Below are positions 32,201-43,564 of a DNA stretch of 64,000 bases, in pieces. The DNA is from Wolfiporia cocos (taxonomy: Eukaryota > Basidiomycota > Agaricomycetes > Polyporales > Phaeolaceae). The stretch is from contig JACCLO010000001.1 of assembly GCA_029448655.1 (NCBI GenBank), positions 2,418,001 to 2,482,000 on the forward strand, read 5' to 3'. The notes beneath the pieces were generated by a model, which did not search any database, had not been told where the DNA came from, and was given only the letters and a program-made list of their open reading frames with translations. Each line of letters opens with the position of its first letter. Position 1 is the stretch's first letter. Made by a program: the position numbers and the translations under genes.

Positions 32201-34274
32201 CCCATGCGACAAAACGATCACTAGCGAAGGGGCGGCAGAGATATTTCACCGGAAAATCTACTCGCTATATGGCATCCCCCGAAAGATCATTTCAGACAGA
32301 GGACCGCAGTTTGCATCGAAGCTTTTCAAGGAATTATGCAAGCTGCAGGGAACAGAATCAGCGATGAGTACGGCGTACCATCCACAGACCGACGGACAGA
32401 CAGAAAGAATGAATCAACAGATCGAAGTATACCTTCGCATCTATTGCATGAACGACCCGTTCCAATGGGTACAGCGACTGCCTGACGTCGAATTTGCGCA
32501 CAACACCAGACGAACCGAAAACCGACCAGCGCCACTTGAAATAATCCTAGGATACGTCCCGAGGGGATTCCCAGATTATGACAGAGTAGGGAACGTCCCG
32601 GCAGCAGTTGACAGGATCAAGAAGATCAAAGAGGCGCGAAAGATGGCATTCATCGCGCATGAATTAGCCCAGAAAAGAATGGCAGGGCGGTTCCTCAGAG
32701 AACTGCCAAAGCTTGAGAAAGGGGACAAGGTTTGGCTCGATGCCAAGAACCTAACAATCCCCTACGAATCGAACAAACTGGCACCAAAAAGAGAGGGACC
32801 CTTCACCATCGCAGAAAAGATGGGACCCACGACATACCGGTTGCAGTTACCGACGAACTGGAAAATTCATCCGGTATTCCATGCCGCCTTACTAAAACCG
32901 TTCAGAGAAACGAGGGTGCACGGACCCAATTACCTATGGCCGCCACCTGATATCATCAAGGGACAAGAAGAGTACGAAGTCGAAGCCATCTTGGCTGATA
33001 GATGGCGAGGGAAGAAGCACCAGTACTTCGTCAAGTGGAAAGGCTATGCCACGGCCGACAACTCATGGGAAGATGAGGTGAACTTGGAGCATTCCAAGGA
33101 GCTGATAAAAGACTACCACAGGACGAGAGTCAGGACAACCCCGACACTCGAAAACAAGACAGTAATAGTATGTCGACGACTCGCCACCAGCTCCCCCGCC
33201 GTACCACGACCCCCGGCGATGCAGATCGTCGAGAAGGCCGACCGCGAGGTACGCCAACCAGAAGGTACTCCCCCCAACATCTGCAAATTAGACACGCCCT
33301 CCTCTGGTACAGGGCCGAGGGACCTTTTGCTGGCCGAGCTGATGGCTGGTCGGCCCTCTTCGACATCGCGCAGGACCTCACCCACGTCTACAGCTCGTAC
33401 CAGAATATCACCGAGGACCTCGTCCGAATGGAGGGGCAGATCAGAGCGCAGAGAGAGGGACTCGAGTTACTCACTGACAGACTTATCGACCGACTGGCCG
33501 CCACCACGACGGCCCGATTACGACACGCGCTCAACGACTTCGAGGATCGCGAGCACGCTACTCCCAACCGACCCGAATACGTACCACGACCCGCCCGCTT
33601 TTTCACCACCGACGAACGACGCCGAGTTGCAAGGCCGTTTAATTTTATGGAGGGCGATAGAATATTATTTCCACTGCCTACCGAGACTCAGAGGGCCCGC
33701 CGAACAGGAGTTAGAGACCCGACGCCACGTATTCCTGGTATGGGAGGCAACGGGAGATGTGAACCACCTGCACGCCCGACGAGCCCTAGGGCTACCCCAG
33801 AACGACAGCGAAGAGCGAATAGCACGCCGCCTATTCGACGATCTCCATCGGTGCAGAGCATTACCCGCGAGGAGTTTGAGCGAGGTGCGAGGGAGCATGA
33901 ACGAGACACCGCCTCCTTACCCACGTGGGCGCAACGGAACCTCCACCGCGCCGCTCACCACTGGAGATACCGACACAACGAATATCTCAGAGATATCCCT
34001 TCTCTACGGGTACCAGCGAGGCCCTCGCCTGAACAACCTTGTCGGCAGTGTGGATCCGCTCGCCACTGGGTCCTCGACTGCCCCGACTATATTTGCAGAA
34101 CTTGTGGGCTCAATCAACCAGGTCATCGACAGAATGAATGCCGCCAACACTTCGTATGGCGAACTCCTACGACCCCGTCCCTCAGCGGGAACGGCGACAT
34201 CTACAACGAGCAGGACGCCGAGGCACTCTGGAGAGGGGAACTTGGAAAATTCGTCGAGGCCGACGAATGCTTAG
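29223..34274 (+). CDS. E1 Pol: protease, dUTPase, RT, RNase H, integrase, chromodomain
   Basis: 1683 residues from the first ATG. The pol frame is open across the Gag stop, and SLFIPVI before this ATG looks like the first protease strand, so Pol is probably made as a -1 frameshift fusion. Domains: aspartic protease ([10 protein letters not shown]14); trimeric-type dUTPase about 135-265 with all five motifs (AGYDLYA 149-155; GRSGNT 187-192; [18 protein letters not shown] 201-218; RIAQIIF 231-237; [10 protein letters not shown] 256-265); RT ([12 protein letters not shown] 529-532); RNase H ([13 protein letters not shown]); integrase (zinc-binding HPGIW..CAICQ; DDE at SVDFVTDL, SDRGPQFAS, TERMNQQIE); GPF-like motif; chromodomain (YEVEAILADRW, YFVKWKGY, NSWEDE) at about 1248-1300. 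A further 380 residues without a known domain overlap ORF3. No defect seen. Confidence 0.95.
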   Translation: MTLAKPVKCNALIDSGAMSNLIHSRVVEKYKVPTQPLKNPIIVKNVDGTENKDGRIDREATILLRYPKTQKTRKVRFLVGSIGTENMILGYGWLKDENPTIDWKDQTVDVRSILGAEEKKQEATIRMDTVEMVVAPEGKIPTRGTQEAAGYDLYAAEETEIPAGGWKLISTGVKMKIPKGSYGRLAGRSGNTLRHGLVVQAGIIDSDYRGDVGAIVFNYSGKAHRIIPGMRIAQIIFERHLTPDILEVEDLDETERGEKGFGSTDQPEETAQRLYTPEEYEAIRRFAKDNPRIIGKKGETRKKFRTKIQIINAVRKALTKSQEFAQKTPEPERTIEEMVPKHLLDFAKVFSKESAAAFPPSRPWDHAIELKPDFVPKDCKVYALSPKEQQALDEFLKENLAKGFIVPSKSPMASPFFFVPKKDSGLRPCQDYRYLNEGTIKNVYPLPLISELLEKLKGAKIFTKMDLRAGYNNVRIKKGDKWKAAFKTNRGLYEPTVMFFGLCNAPGTFQAMMNEILKEEILEGWVLVYMDDILIFSENEKIHKERERRILQRLVDNHLFVKPEKCAFGVDRVEFLGLVITPGNIQMDPAKLNGIKEWPTPRNLKEVRSFLGFANFYRKFIDHYSTHARPLVDLTKTVTGTGFQWTEKEQKAFEFMKKAFTTAPALGTPDKEKPFILETDASQFATGAVLKQIDETGSERPVGYLSQSLTPTERNYEIYDRELLGIVRALEEWRHLLEGAPHRILIRSDHQNLTYWRSAQRLNRRQARWHLFLLQFDLKLQHVPGRKLVMADTLSRLYHLDESNEDNEGITMIPDELVVHAIQIPIIDRIKNANDRDESAEQAIRALGGTGEFPARTTTDEWQQTDGILLYRGRMYVPKDEGLRRDVISKYHDTILAGHPGIWSTTVQVTTHFWWPDMRTMIAEYVRGCAICQQMKPDRNPLKPPLQPIPTREDALPFSQCSVDFVTDLPRVGKYDSMMVIVDHGLSKAISLTPCDKTITSEGAAEIFHRKIYSLYGIPRKIISDRGPQFASKLFKELCKLQGTESAMSTAYHPQTDGQTERMNQQIEVYLRIYCMNDPFQWVQRLPDVEFAHNTRRTENRPAPLEIILGYVPRGFPDYDRVGNVPAAVDRIKKIKEARKMAFIAHELAQKRMAGRFLRELPKLEKGDKVWLDAKNLTIPYESNKLAPKREGPFTIAEKMGPTTYRLQLPTNWKIHPVFHAALLKPFRETRVHGPNYLWPPPDIIKGQEEYEVEAILADRWRGKKHQYFVKWKGYATADNSWEDEVNLEHSKELIKDYHRTRVRTTPTLENKTVIVCRRLATSSPAVPRPPAMQIVEKADREVRQPEGTPPNICKLDTPSSGTGPRDLLLAELMAGRPSSTSRRTSPTSTARTRISPRTSSEWRGRSERRERDSSYSLTDLSTDWPPPRRPDYDTRSTTSRIASTLLPTDPNTYHDPPAFSPPTNDAELQGRLILWRAIEYYFHCLPRLRGPAEQELETRRHVFLVWEATGDVNHLHARRALGLPQNDSEERIARRLFDDLHRCRALPARSLSEVRGSMNETPPPYPRGRNGTSTAPLTTGDTDTTNISEISLLYGYQRGPRLNNLVGSVDPLATGSSTAPTIFAELVGSINQVIDRMNAANTSYGELLRPRPSAGTATSTTSRTPRHSGEGNLENSSRPTNA

Positions 34275-34285
34275 GGAGAGGCTGA
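33170..34285 (+). CDS. E1 ORF3: overlapping accessory protein with double zinc knuckle
   Basis: 371 codons from ATG 33170 in a frame different from pol, which it overlaps almost fully. Stop TGA at 34283-34285 is directly followed by the 3' LTR. Seen: basic Arg/Pro-rich N-terminus; a probably helical 45-145 region (HLQIRHALLWYRAEG, WSALFDIAQDLTHVYSSY, EGLELLTDRLIDRLAATT); a Pro/Arg/Ser-rich linker; and a C-terminal pair of knuckles, CRQCGSARHWVLDC (C291, C294, H299, C304; CX2CX4HX4C) and CRTCGLNQPGHRQNEC (C309, C312, H319, C324; CX2CX6HX4C). Such knuckles bind nucleic acid, so a nucleocapsid-like or RNA-chaperone role is inferred. The ORF recurs in E3 and, truncated by a stop, in E2. I do not recognise a homologue. 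Confidence 0.7.
   Translation: MSTTRHQLPRRTTTPGDADRREGRPRGTPTRRYSPQHLQIRHALLWYRAEGPFAGRADGWSALFDIAQDLTHVYSSYQNITEDLVRMEGQIRAQREGLELLTDRLIDRLAATTTARLRHALNDFEDREHATPNRPEYVPRPARFFTTDERRRVARPFNFMEGDRILFPLPTETQRARRTGVRDPTPRIPGMGGNGRCEPPARPTSPRATPERQRRANSTPPIRRSPSVQSITREEFERGAREHERDTASLPTWAQRNLHRAAHHWRYRHNEYLRDIPSLRVPARPSPEQPCRQCGSARHWVLDCPDYICRTCGLNQPGHRQNECRQHFVWRTPTTPSLSGNGDIYNEQDAEALWRGELGKFVEADECLGRG
34271..34285 (+). other. E1 polypurine tract
   Basis: TTAGGGAGAGGCTGA directly before the 3' LTR; E2 has TAGGGAGGGGCTGA at the same place. Expected second-strand primer. It also encodes the end of ORF3. Confidence 0.7.
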
Positions 34286-34924
34286 TGTTACGGTTATTTT
34301 GATTTTTCGAATATCGACAGAACTCACTACTGGGCGAATACGATACAGGGACTTGTTGCGCAACCAACTCCCCTGGCTACTCGTGACTCTACTGGGCGCA
34401 TCCCCAGTTGTACTAGTCTATAGGGCGCGTTTCACCTTTGGCAGATCCAACCCTGCCACCGTTTCATGTTCATCGTTTATTAGCTGATAGATGGCGTTCA
34501 ACCGCCATCATTCCTATCTATCGTCTCAGGGATATCACTACATACCTATCAAACGTTTGGTACTATAGCGTAGATAGTATCGGTGACATCTGGGACAGGC
34601 TTGACCCCTAAAACCCGACGTAGTATATAAACTCATGTACTTACTGTCGAGGCTCTTCAGCTCGACCTTGTTGTATAAACAAGAAGTCTTATACTCGTTC
34701 TCAAACGTAGGAAACTACGCTCAGTATTTCTCGCTCGAGCAACCGAACGACTAAGTCCTCGAAGTGCACACTGACTTCTCGGACTTAGGCGAGTCTTATA
34801 CTCTATTAGACTCGCACCTGAACAGATTATATCCTCTAACGTGTATTGGATATTATACGATCTCCTAGGAACTTCACCTAGGACCTGAAGGCATCTAACG
34901 AGCATTTGCCTTGCATACGGCTAT
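34286..34924 (+). repeat. E1 3' LTR, first part
   Basis: Identical to the 5' LTR apart from one G/A difference in this part; broken after ..CATACGGCTAT by the insertion of E2. Confidence 0.95.
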
Positions 34925-35629
34925 TGTTACGGTTATTTTAATTTTTCGAATATCGACAGAACTCACCATTGGACGAATACGATACAGGGACTTGTCGCGC
35001 AACCAACTCCCCTGGCTACTCGTGACTCTACTGGGCGCATCCCCGGTTGTACTAGTCTATAGGGCGCGTTTCATCTTTGGCAGATCCAACTCTGCCACCA
35101 TTTTGTGTTCATCGTTTATTAGCTGATAGATGGTGTTCAACCACCATCATTCCTATCTATCGTCTCAGGTATATCACTACATACCTATCAAACGTTTGGT
35201 ACTATAGCGTAGATAGTATCGGTGACATCTGGGACGGGCTTGACCCCTAAAACCCAACGTAGTATATAAACTCATGTACTTACTGTCGAGGCTCTTCAGC
35301 TCGACCTTGTTGTACAAACAAGTCTTATACTCGTTCTCAAACGTAGGAAACTACGCTCAGTATTCTTCGCTCGAGCAACCGAACGACTAAGTCCTTGAAG
35401 TGCACACTGACTTCTCGGACTTAGGCGAGTCTTATATTATCTTCGACTCGCACCTGAACAGATTATATCCTCTAACACGTATTGGATATTAACGGATCTC
35501 CTAAGAACTTTACTTAGGACTTGAAAGCATCTAACGAGTATTTGCCTTGCATACGGCAACGTGCCTACGTGCAGAAGAACGATCTATATTCGCGACTCGA
35601 ATATACGAACGGGTATTCGACCCGTAACA
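34925..35629 (+). repeat. E2 5' LTR
   Basis: TGTTACGG..CCGTAACA, without the 107-bp tandem duplication seen in E1. The TATA box and the AGCTCGACCTT primer sequence are conserved. Confidence 0.93.
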
Positions 35630-35675
35630 GAAGGTCGAGCTTATCACACCCTCACCTACCACGGTGTAAGGGCAT

Positions 35676-37520
35676 ATGATATTTGGACCAGAATTCCCAG
35701 CACGACTGATTGAACTCTTGCCCGAGGACATTCAGGGAGTCTACAGACTCAACCAATACGAGTGGACTGACACCATTGGAGCCTTCCGTAACCGCGGAGG
35801 AATTGTTGTCATCCCCAGAGAAGATAGGGCATCGAAGTGGGTACAAGTATACCCCTCCGCAGGAACAACCGCTTGGGAAATAACGCGTGAAGCGTTCGAA
35901 CGATTCGGAGAAATCCCTCCGATGTCAACCGCGACGTTGACCGAAAACAAAACCATCAACAGAACCTCCGATGCCGATGGAAATACGAATCAGCCTTCGG
36001 GCGCCACAGGAATGGCAGGAATTGAGCGCATCGGAGATGATGGGAGAAATCCTGGGAACTTTACAGGAACAAATAACAGCCAGACCGGAGGAGAGGACCC
36101 TCCAGGATTTATATCTGCTTTTGCGCAGAGTGGGATTGGGTCTATGGCTGGAGGAACAGACCTCTTTGGAAACCCCCCACAGAACGCACCCGGAATGGGT
36201 AGTGGAGGAAATCCGTCTTGGACTAGCCCAAGCGGAGGAATGGGAACGACAAACCCAGGAACATGGCCTTCAGGCCTATTTGGACGAACCTCCGCAGGTG
36301 CAAGTGGAGGAGGATTGGGAGGAAACTTCGGACTCGGAGGAGGAAATGCCCCCCCTCCTGGAGGACTCGGAGGAGGAACCCCCGCGAACCCCGGAGGAGG
36401 AAACCCTGGAGGAGGAAACCCAGGGAACCCCGGAGGAAATCCAGGAAACCCGGGTGGAGGATACCCGGGAGGAGGAGGACCCCCAGGAGGCCCTCCACCA
36501 CCGAATGCGCCGCAGCATCAACCTCCGGCGCCGAACCCGTACTATCGACCCCCGATGATAAAGATCAATCCCCCAGACGTATTCGACGGGGAACGATCCG
36601 ACATGCAGAACTTCATAAACCAGTGTAATTCCTGGTTTACGATGTACGAAACGTCATTCCAAAATGACGTTCAGAGAGTGATCTTTATCCTCTCTTATAT
36701 TTCGAACAAGGGGAAGACGGGCCAATGGAAACAGAACTATCACCGGGTGTATACGAACCCCCTGACGAAACGATTCTTCCCGCCTAGTCTCGCACAGTTC
36801 GATGCAGACTTTCAGAAGGCCTTCGGAGCCATCGAAGAGGTACAGAAGGCGCGGAAGAAAATCCTGGAAGTAGCCCAGGACAGAAAGGACATCGATGATT
36901 ATATCACCGAATTTAACAACTTGGCCGGAAAGGCCCAGTACAATCGATACAGCGCGGACGGAAACGCGTTGCTCATAACCCTCTTCGAGAAAGGGTTACC
37001 CGAACACACGACCCGATACATCATCGGTGTACGGCCGCTGCCGGCGACCATTGACGAATGGCAGTCTGCTGCCTCGTACTATGAAAATACGTACAAGATA
37101 TTCTTGAAACGGGATAAGCCGTTTATCAAGAAGAAGGCTTGGCAAGCCTTGAACCAGAATAACGGACGCACTAGTGCTCCTCAGACGACCGCACCGAAAG
37201 ATCCGAATGCGATGGATGTAGATCGAATGACCACCCAGGAAAGGGACGATCACATCAAGAAGGGCAAATGTTTCACCTGCCATCAGCCAGGGCATATGTC
37301 GCGAGATTGCCCGAAGAGACCAAGGAAGCCAGCCCGCCCTAGGCGGACTACTCGAAAGACTGAAGAAGAAGAAACCGAGCAAGAAGCTCGCATCGAAGAA
37401 GTCTCTGAAGAAGAGACTGAATACATCACCGCGAACAGAGCGGTCACAGCGATTAGGGCCCTGAAAGCCAAGAACCCCGAGCTCCTAGCACAGCTTGTAG
37501 AAGAACAGGATTTTGCCTAG
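35676..37520 (+). CDS. E2 Gag
   Basis: 614 residues, collinear with E1 Gag; a 6-nt deletion near residue 90 and a 3-nt insertion in the Gly/Pro linker keep frame. Knuckle [14 protein letters not shown] is intact. Ends with the same ..EEQDFA-stop and the same GATTTTGCCTAG context for the switch to pol. Confidence 0.92.
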   Translation: MIFGPEFPARLIELLPEDIQGVYRLNQYEWTDTIGAFRNRGGIVVIPREDRASKWVQVYPSAGTTAWEITREAFERFGEIPPMSTATLTENKTINRTSDADGNTNQPSGATGMAGIERIGDDGRNPGNFTGTNNSQTGGEDPPGFISAFAQSGIGSMAGGTDLFGNPPQNAPGMGSGGNPSWTSPSGGMGTTNPGTWPSGLFGRTSAGASGGGLGGNFGLGGGNAPPPGGLGGGTPANPGGGNPGGGNPGNPGGNPGNPGGGYPGGGGPPGGPPPPNAPQHQPPAPNPYYRPPMIKINPPDVFDGERSDMQNFINQCNSWFTMYETSFQNDVQRVIFILSYISNKGKTGQWKQNYHRVYTNPLTKRFFPPSLAQFDADFQKAFGAIEEVQKARKKILEVAQDRKDIDDYITEFNNLAGKAQYNRYSADGNALLITLFEKGLPEHTTRYIIGVRPLPATIDEWQSAASYYENTYKIFLKRDKPFIKKKAWQALNQNNGRTSAPQTTAPKDPNAMDVDRMTTQERDDHIKKGKCFTCHQPGHMSRDCPKRPRKPARPRRTTRKTEEEETEQEARIEEVSEEETEYITANRAVTAIRALKAKNPELLAQLVEEQDFA

Positions 37521-37609
37521 GAGGGAAGCCCACGGTCTTACCCTCCGAGAAAGCAGCGCATGTAATTACCTCGTTTGAGAAGAATCGATCCCTCTTCATC
37601 CCGGTAATC

Positions 37610-40600
37610 ATGACGCTGGCAAAACCCGTGAAGTGCAATGCACTAATCGACTCAGGAGCAATGTCGAACCTGATCCACAGCAGAGTAGTAGAGAAATACA
37701 AGGTGCCCACGCAACCCCTGAAGAACCCGATTATCGTCAAAAACGTTGACGGAACAGAAAACAAAGATGGGCGAATAGATCGAGAAGCCACCATACTCCT
37801 ACGATATCCAAAGACCCAGAAAACGCGAAAAGTCCGATTCCTAGTAGGATCGATCGGAACAGAAAATATGATTCTAGGGTATGGATGGCTAAAAGACGAA
37901 AACCCCACAATCGACTGGAAAGATCAAACAGTCGATGTACGATCAATACTAGGGGCAGAGAAAAAGAAACAGGAAACCACGATCCGAATGGACACGGTAG
38001 AAATGGTAGTTGCCCCAGAAGGAAAAATTCCAACAAGGGGAACCCAAGAAGCCGCAGGATACGACCTTTATGCCGCAGAAGAAACCGAGGTCCCCGCTGG
38101 AGGATGGAAACTCGTCTCCACAGGAGTAAAAATGAAGATCCCGAAAGGATCATATGGAAGGTTGGCCGGACGATCAGGCAACACCCTCAGACACGGATTG
38201 GTAGTACAAGCCGGAGTCATAGACTCAGACTACCGAGGAGACGTTGGAGCTATCGTCTTCAACTATTCAAACAAAGCACATAGAATTATCCCGGGCATGC
38301 GAATAGCCCAGATAATATTCGAACGACACCTCACCCCCGACATCGTAGAGGTCGAAGACCTAGATGAAACAGAACGAGGGGAGAAAGGGTTCGGGTCAAC
38401 AGACCAACCAGAAGAAACAGCCCAACGATTATACACCCCCGACGAATACGAAGCAATCCGACGCTTCGTAAAAAATAACCCGAGGATTATAGGGAAGAGA
38501 GGGGAGACGAAAAGAAAATTCCGGACGAAGATACAGATCATTAATGCTGTCAGAAAAGCATTAACGAAGTCCCAAGAATTCGCACAGAAAGCCCCTGAAC
38601 CAGAAAAAACAATCGAGGAGATGGTCCCGAAACACCTATTGGACTTCGCAAAAGTATTCAGCAAGGAGTCCGCAGCAGCGTTTCCCCCGTCAAGACCATG
38701 GGACCATGCAATTGAATTAAAACCCGACTTCGTGCCGAGAGATTGCAAAATCTACGCACTGTCACCAAAAGAGCAACAAGCACTGGACGAATTCTTGAAA
38801 GAAAACCTGGCCAAGGGATTCATAGTCCCTTCAAAATCCCCGATGGCGTCACCCTTCTTTTTTGTCCCAAAGAAAGACAACGGCCTGCGGCCATGTCAAG
38901 ATTATCGATATCTGAACGAAGGGACAATAAAGAACGTTTATCCCTTGCCACTTATCTCGGAACTCCTGGAAAAGCTAAAGGGAGCGAAAATCTTTACAAA
39001 GATGGACCTCAGAGCAGGATACAATAACGTTCGAATTAAGGCAGGGGACGAATGGAAAGCAGCCTTTAAAACAAACCGGGGGCTATACGAGCCCACAGTT
39101 ATGTTTTTCGGATTATGCAACGCACCCGGGACCTTTCAGGCGATGATGAATGAAATCTTGAAAGAAGAAGTCCTCGAAGGATGGGTGCTTGTTTACATGG
39201 ACGACATACTTATTTTCTCAGAAGACGAGAAAACACACAAGGAACGGGAGCGACGGATCCTTCAGAGACTGGTGGATAACCATCTCTTTGTGAAACCCGA
39301 AAAATGCGCCTTCCACGTCGACAGAGTCGAATTTCTGGGGCTGGTCATCACCCCAGGAAATATCCAGATGGACCCAGCAAAACTCAACGGAATTAAAGAG
39401 TGGCCGACTCCCCAAAATCTCAAGGAAGTCAGATCCTTCCTAGGATTTGCGAACTTCTATCGGAAATTTATCGATCACTACTCAACGCACGCCCGACCCC
39501 TGGTAGATCTCACGAAAACGGTCACAGGGACGGGATTCCAGTGGACGGATAAAGAACAAAAGGCGTTCGACTTCATGAAGCAGGCATTCACAGCGGCGCC
39601 CGCACTAGGAACGCCAGACAAGGAAAAACCATTCATCCTCGAAACAGACGCATCTCAGTTCGCCACAGGGGCAGTGTTAAAACAGACAGATGAAACGGGG
39701 TGTGAACGGCCAGTGGGATATCTCTCACAAACCCTGACATCCACAGAACGGAACTACGAAATCTACGATCGCGAACTACTCGGAATAGTCCGAGCACTAG
39801 AAGAATGGCGGCACCTGTTAGAAGGAGCACCGCATCGGATCTTGATCTGAAGCGATCATCAGAACCTGACGTACTGGAGAAGCGCACAGCGCCTAAATCG
39901 GCGACAAGCGAGATGGCATCTATTCCTCTCGCAATTCGACCTGAAATTACAACACGTCCCCGGAAGAAAACTGGTCATGGCGGACACACTTTCTAGGCTG
40001 TATCACCTTGACGAAAGTAACGAAGACAACGAGGGAATAACCATGATTCCAGACAAGCTCGTAGTCCATGCGATCCAGATCCCGATCATTGATCGAATCA
40101 AAAGCGCCAACAATCAAGATGAATCTGCGGAACAGGCGATCCGCGCCCTAGGAGGCACGGACGAGTTCCCCGCGAAAACCATCGCAGATGATTGGCAGCA
40201 AACAGACGGAATATTGCTCTACAAGGGCAGGGTGTATGTGCCAAAAGATGAGGGTCTTCGACGGGACGTCATCTCAAAATACCACGACTCGATCCCGGCT
40301 GGACACCCTGGGATCTGGGGTACGACGATACAGGTTACGACCCATTTCTGGTGGCCCGACATGAGAACAATGATAGCGGAATATGTCCAGGGCTGTGCAA
40401 TCTGTCAACAGATGAAACCTGATAGAAACCCGCTAAAACCCCCTTTACAACCAATACCAACACGAGAAGACGCCCTCCCATTCTCACAATGCTCGGTTGA
40501 TTTTGTCACCGACCTGCCAAGAGTCGGAAAGTATGACTCCATGATGGTGATCGTCGACCATGGCCTATCCAAGGCCATCTCTCTCACCCCATGCGACAAA

Positions 40601-42664
40601 ACAATCACGAGCGAAGGGGCCGCAGAAATATTCCATCGAAAGATATACTCACAATACGGCATTCCCCGAAAGATCATTTCAGACAGGGGACCGCAGTTCG
40701 CATCGAAACTGTTCAAGGAATTATGCAAGCTGCAGGGAACGGAATCTGCGATGAGTACGGCGTACCATCCACAGACCGACGGACAAACGGAAAGAATGAA
40801 TCAACAGATCGAAGTGTACCTTCGTATCTATTGCATGAACGACCCTTTCCAATGGGTACAACGACTACCTGACGTCGAATTTGCGCACAACACCAAGCGA
40901 ACCGAAAACCGACCTGCGCCCCTTGAAATAATCTTGGGTTATATTCCAAGGGGATTCCCAGACTATGACAGAGTAGGGAACGTCCCGGCAGCAGTTGACA
41001 GGATCAAGAAAATCAAGGAGGCACAAAACATGGCATTCATCGCACATGAACTAGCCCAAAAAAGGATGGCGGGATGCTTCTTCCGAAAATTACCCCGGCT
41101 TGAGAAAGGGGACAAGGTTTGGCTTGATGCAAAGAACTTGACGATACCTTACGAATCAAACAAGTTGGCACCAAGAAGGGAAGGACCCTTCACCATCATG
41201 GAAAGGCTGGGGCCCACGACCTACCGGCTACAACTACCGACGAGCTGGAAAATTCATCCCGTTTTCCACGCCGCATTACTAAAACCGTTCAAGGAAACGA
41301 GGGTGCACGGACCCAATTATCTACGACCGCCACCTGATATCATCAAGGGGCAAGAAGAGTACGAAGTCGAAGCCGTCTTGGCTGATAGATGGCGAGGAAA
41401 GAAGCACCAGTATTTCGTCAAATGGAAAGGCTATGCCACGGCCGACAACTCATGGGAAGATGAGGGGAACCTGGAACACTCCAAAGAGCTGATAAAAGAC
41501 TACCACAGAGTGCGAGTCAGAACAACCCCAACACTCGAAAACAGAACAGTGATAATATGTCGACGACTCGCCACCAACTCCCTCGCCGCGCTCCGACCCC
41601 TCACAGCGATGCGGGTCACAGGGAAGGACGACCGAGAGGTACGCCGCAGAGGAGGTACTCCCCCCAACACCTACAGATCAGACACGCCCTACTCTGGTAC
41701 AGGGCCGAGGGACCTTTTGCTGGCCGAGCCGATGGCTGGTCGGCCCTCTTCGACATCGCGCAGGATCTCACCCACGTCTACAGCTCGTACCAGAATATCA
41801 CCGAGGACCTCATCCGAATGGAGGGGCAGATCAGAGCGCAGAGAGAGGGACTCGAGTTACTCACCGACAGACTTATCGACCGACTGGCCGCCACCACGAC
41901 GGCCCGACTACGACACGCGCTCAACGACTTCGAGGATCGCGAGCACGCTACTCCCAACCGACCCGAATACGTACCACGACCCGCCCGCTTTTTCACCACC
42001 GACGAACGACGCCGAGTTGCAAGGCCGTTTAATTTTATGGAGGGCGATAGAGTATTATTTCCACTGCCTACCGAGACTCAGAGGGCCCGCCGAACAGGAG
42101 TTAGAGACCCGACGCCACGTATTCCTGGTATGGGAGGCAACGGGAGACGTGAACCACCTGCACGCCCGACGAGCCCTAGGGCTACCCCAGAACGACAGCG
42201 AAGAGCGAATAGCACGCCGCCTATTCGACGATCTCCATCGGTGCAGAGCATTACCCGCGAGGAGTTTGAGCGAGGTGCGAGGGAGCACGAGCGAGACACC
42301 GCCTCCTTACCCACATGGGCGCAACGGAACCTCCACCGCGCCGCTCACCACTGGAGATACTGACACAACGAATATCTCAGAGATATCCCTTCCCTACGGG
42401 TACCAGCGAGGCCCTCGCCTGAACAACCCTGCCGGCAGTGCGGATCCGCTAGCCACTGGATCCTCGACTGCCCCGACTATATTTGCAGAGCTTGTGGGCT
42501 CAATCAACCAGGTCATCGACAGAATGAATGCCGCCAACACTTCGTATGGCGAACTCCTACGACCCCGTCCCTCAGCGGGAATGGCGACATCTACAACGAA
42601 CAGGACGCCGAGGCACTCTGAGGAGAGGAACTTGGAAAATTCGTCGAGGCCGACGAATGTCTAG
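37610..42664 (+). pseudogene. E2 Pol with one in-frame stop
   Basis: Same domains and order as E1 Pol, in one frame from 37610 to 42664, broken only by TGA at 39848-39850 in the RNase H region (RILI-stop-SDHQN; E1 has CGA there). Protease, dUTPase with five motifs, RT with YMDD, integrase and chromodomain are otherwise complete. It could move only with help from another copy. Confidence 0.93.
41557..42363 (+). pseudogene. E2 ORF3, truncated
   Basis: 268 residues collinear with E1 ORF3 (MSTTRHQLPRR..HHWRY), stopped by TGA at 42361-42363 where E1 has CGA. The zinc-knuckle coding sequence remains downstream but cannot be reached. The pol frame across the same base is unaffected. Confidence 0.8.
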
Positions 42665-42675
42665 GGAGGGGCTGA

Positions 42676-43383
42676 TGTTACGGTTATTTTAATTTTTCGA
42701 ATATCGACAGAACTCACCATTGGACGAATACGATACAGGGACTTGTTGCGCAACCAACTCCCCTGGCTACTCGTGACTCTACTGGGCGCATCCCCGGTTG
42801 TACTAGTCTATAGGGCGCGTTTCATCTTTGGCAGATCCAACTCTGCCACCATTTTGTGTTCATCGTTTATTAGCTGATAGATGGTGTTCAACCACCATCA
42901 TTCCTATCTATCGTCTCAGGTATATCACTACATACCTATCAAACGTTTGGTACTATAGCGTAGATAGTATCGGTGACATCTGGGACGGGCTTGACCCCTA
43001 AAACCCAACGTAGTATATAAACTCATGTACTTACTGTCGAGGCTCTTCAGCTCGACCTTGTTGTACAAACAAGAAGTCTTATACTCGTTCTCAAACGTAG
43101 GAAACTACGCTCAGTATTCTTCGCTCGAGCAACCGAACGACTAAGTCCTTGAAGTGCACACTGACTTCTCGGACTTAGGCGAGTCTTATATTATCTTCGA
43201 CTCGCACCTGAACAGATTATATCCTCTAACACGTATTGGATATTAACGGATCTCCTAAGAACTTTACTTAGGACTTGAAAGCATCTAACGAGTATTTGCC
43301 TTGCATACGGCAACGTGCCTACGTGCAGAAGAACGATCTATATTCGCGACTCGAATATACGAACGGGTATTCGACCCGTAACA
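42676..43383 (+). repeat. E2 3' LTR
   Basis: 708 bp, TGTTACGG..CCGTAACA, followed by the GCTAT duplication. Confidence 0.95.
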
Positions 43384-43564
43384 GCTATACGCCCACGTGC
43401 AGAAGAACGATCTATATTCGCGACCCGAATATACGAACGGGTATTCGACCCGTAACAGAAGGCATCTAACGAGCATTTGCCTTGCATACGGCTATACGCC
43501 CACGTGCAGAAGAACGATCTATATTCGCGACTCGAATATACGAACGGGTATTCGACCCGTAACA
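43384..43564 (+). repeat. E1 3' LTR, second part
   Basis: Resumes with the duplicated GCTAT, contains the CCGTAACA end at 43457 and the 107-bp tandem repeat 43458-43564, then the E1 target duplication TGTGG. Confidence 0.93.

Larger units (their letters stand above)
34925..43383 (+). mobile_element. Gypsy copy E2, nested in the 3' LTR of E1
   Basis: LTRs 34925-35629 (705 bp) and 42676-43383 (708 bp), with target duplication GCTAT at 34920-34924 and 43384-43388. LTRs differ by one substitution (C/T near 34998) and a 3-bp indel, so this is the youngest insertion. Gag is open. Pol and ORF3 each have one CGA-to-TGA stop. Confidence 0.95.
26425..43564 (+). mobile_element. Gypsy chromovirus copy E1, inserted in E3 and split by E2
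   Basis: 5' LTR 26425-27239; internal 27240-34285; 3' LTR 34286-34924 plus 43384-43564, interrupted by E2. Target duplication TGTGG at 26420-26424 and 43565-43569. The two 815-bp LTRs differ by about two bases, and Gag, Pol and ORF3 are all open, so E1 inserted recently and may be autonomous. Confidence 0.95.
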
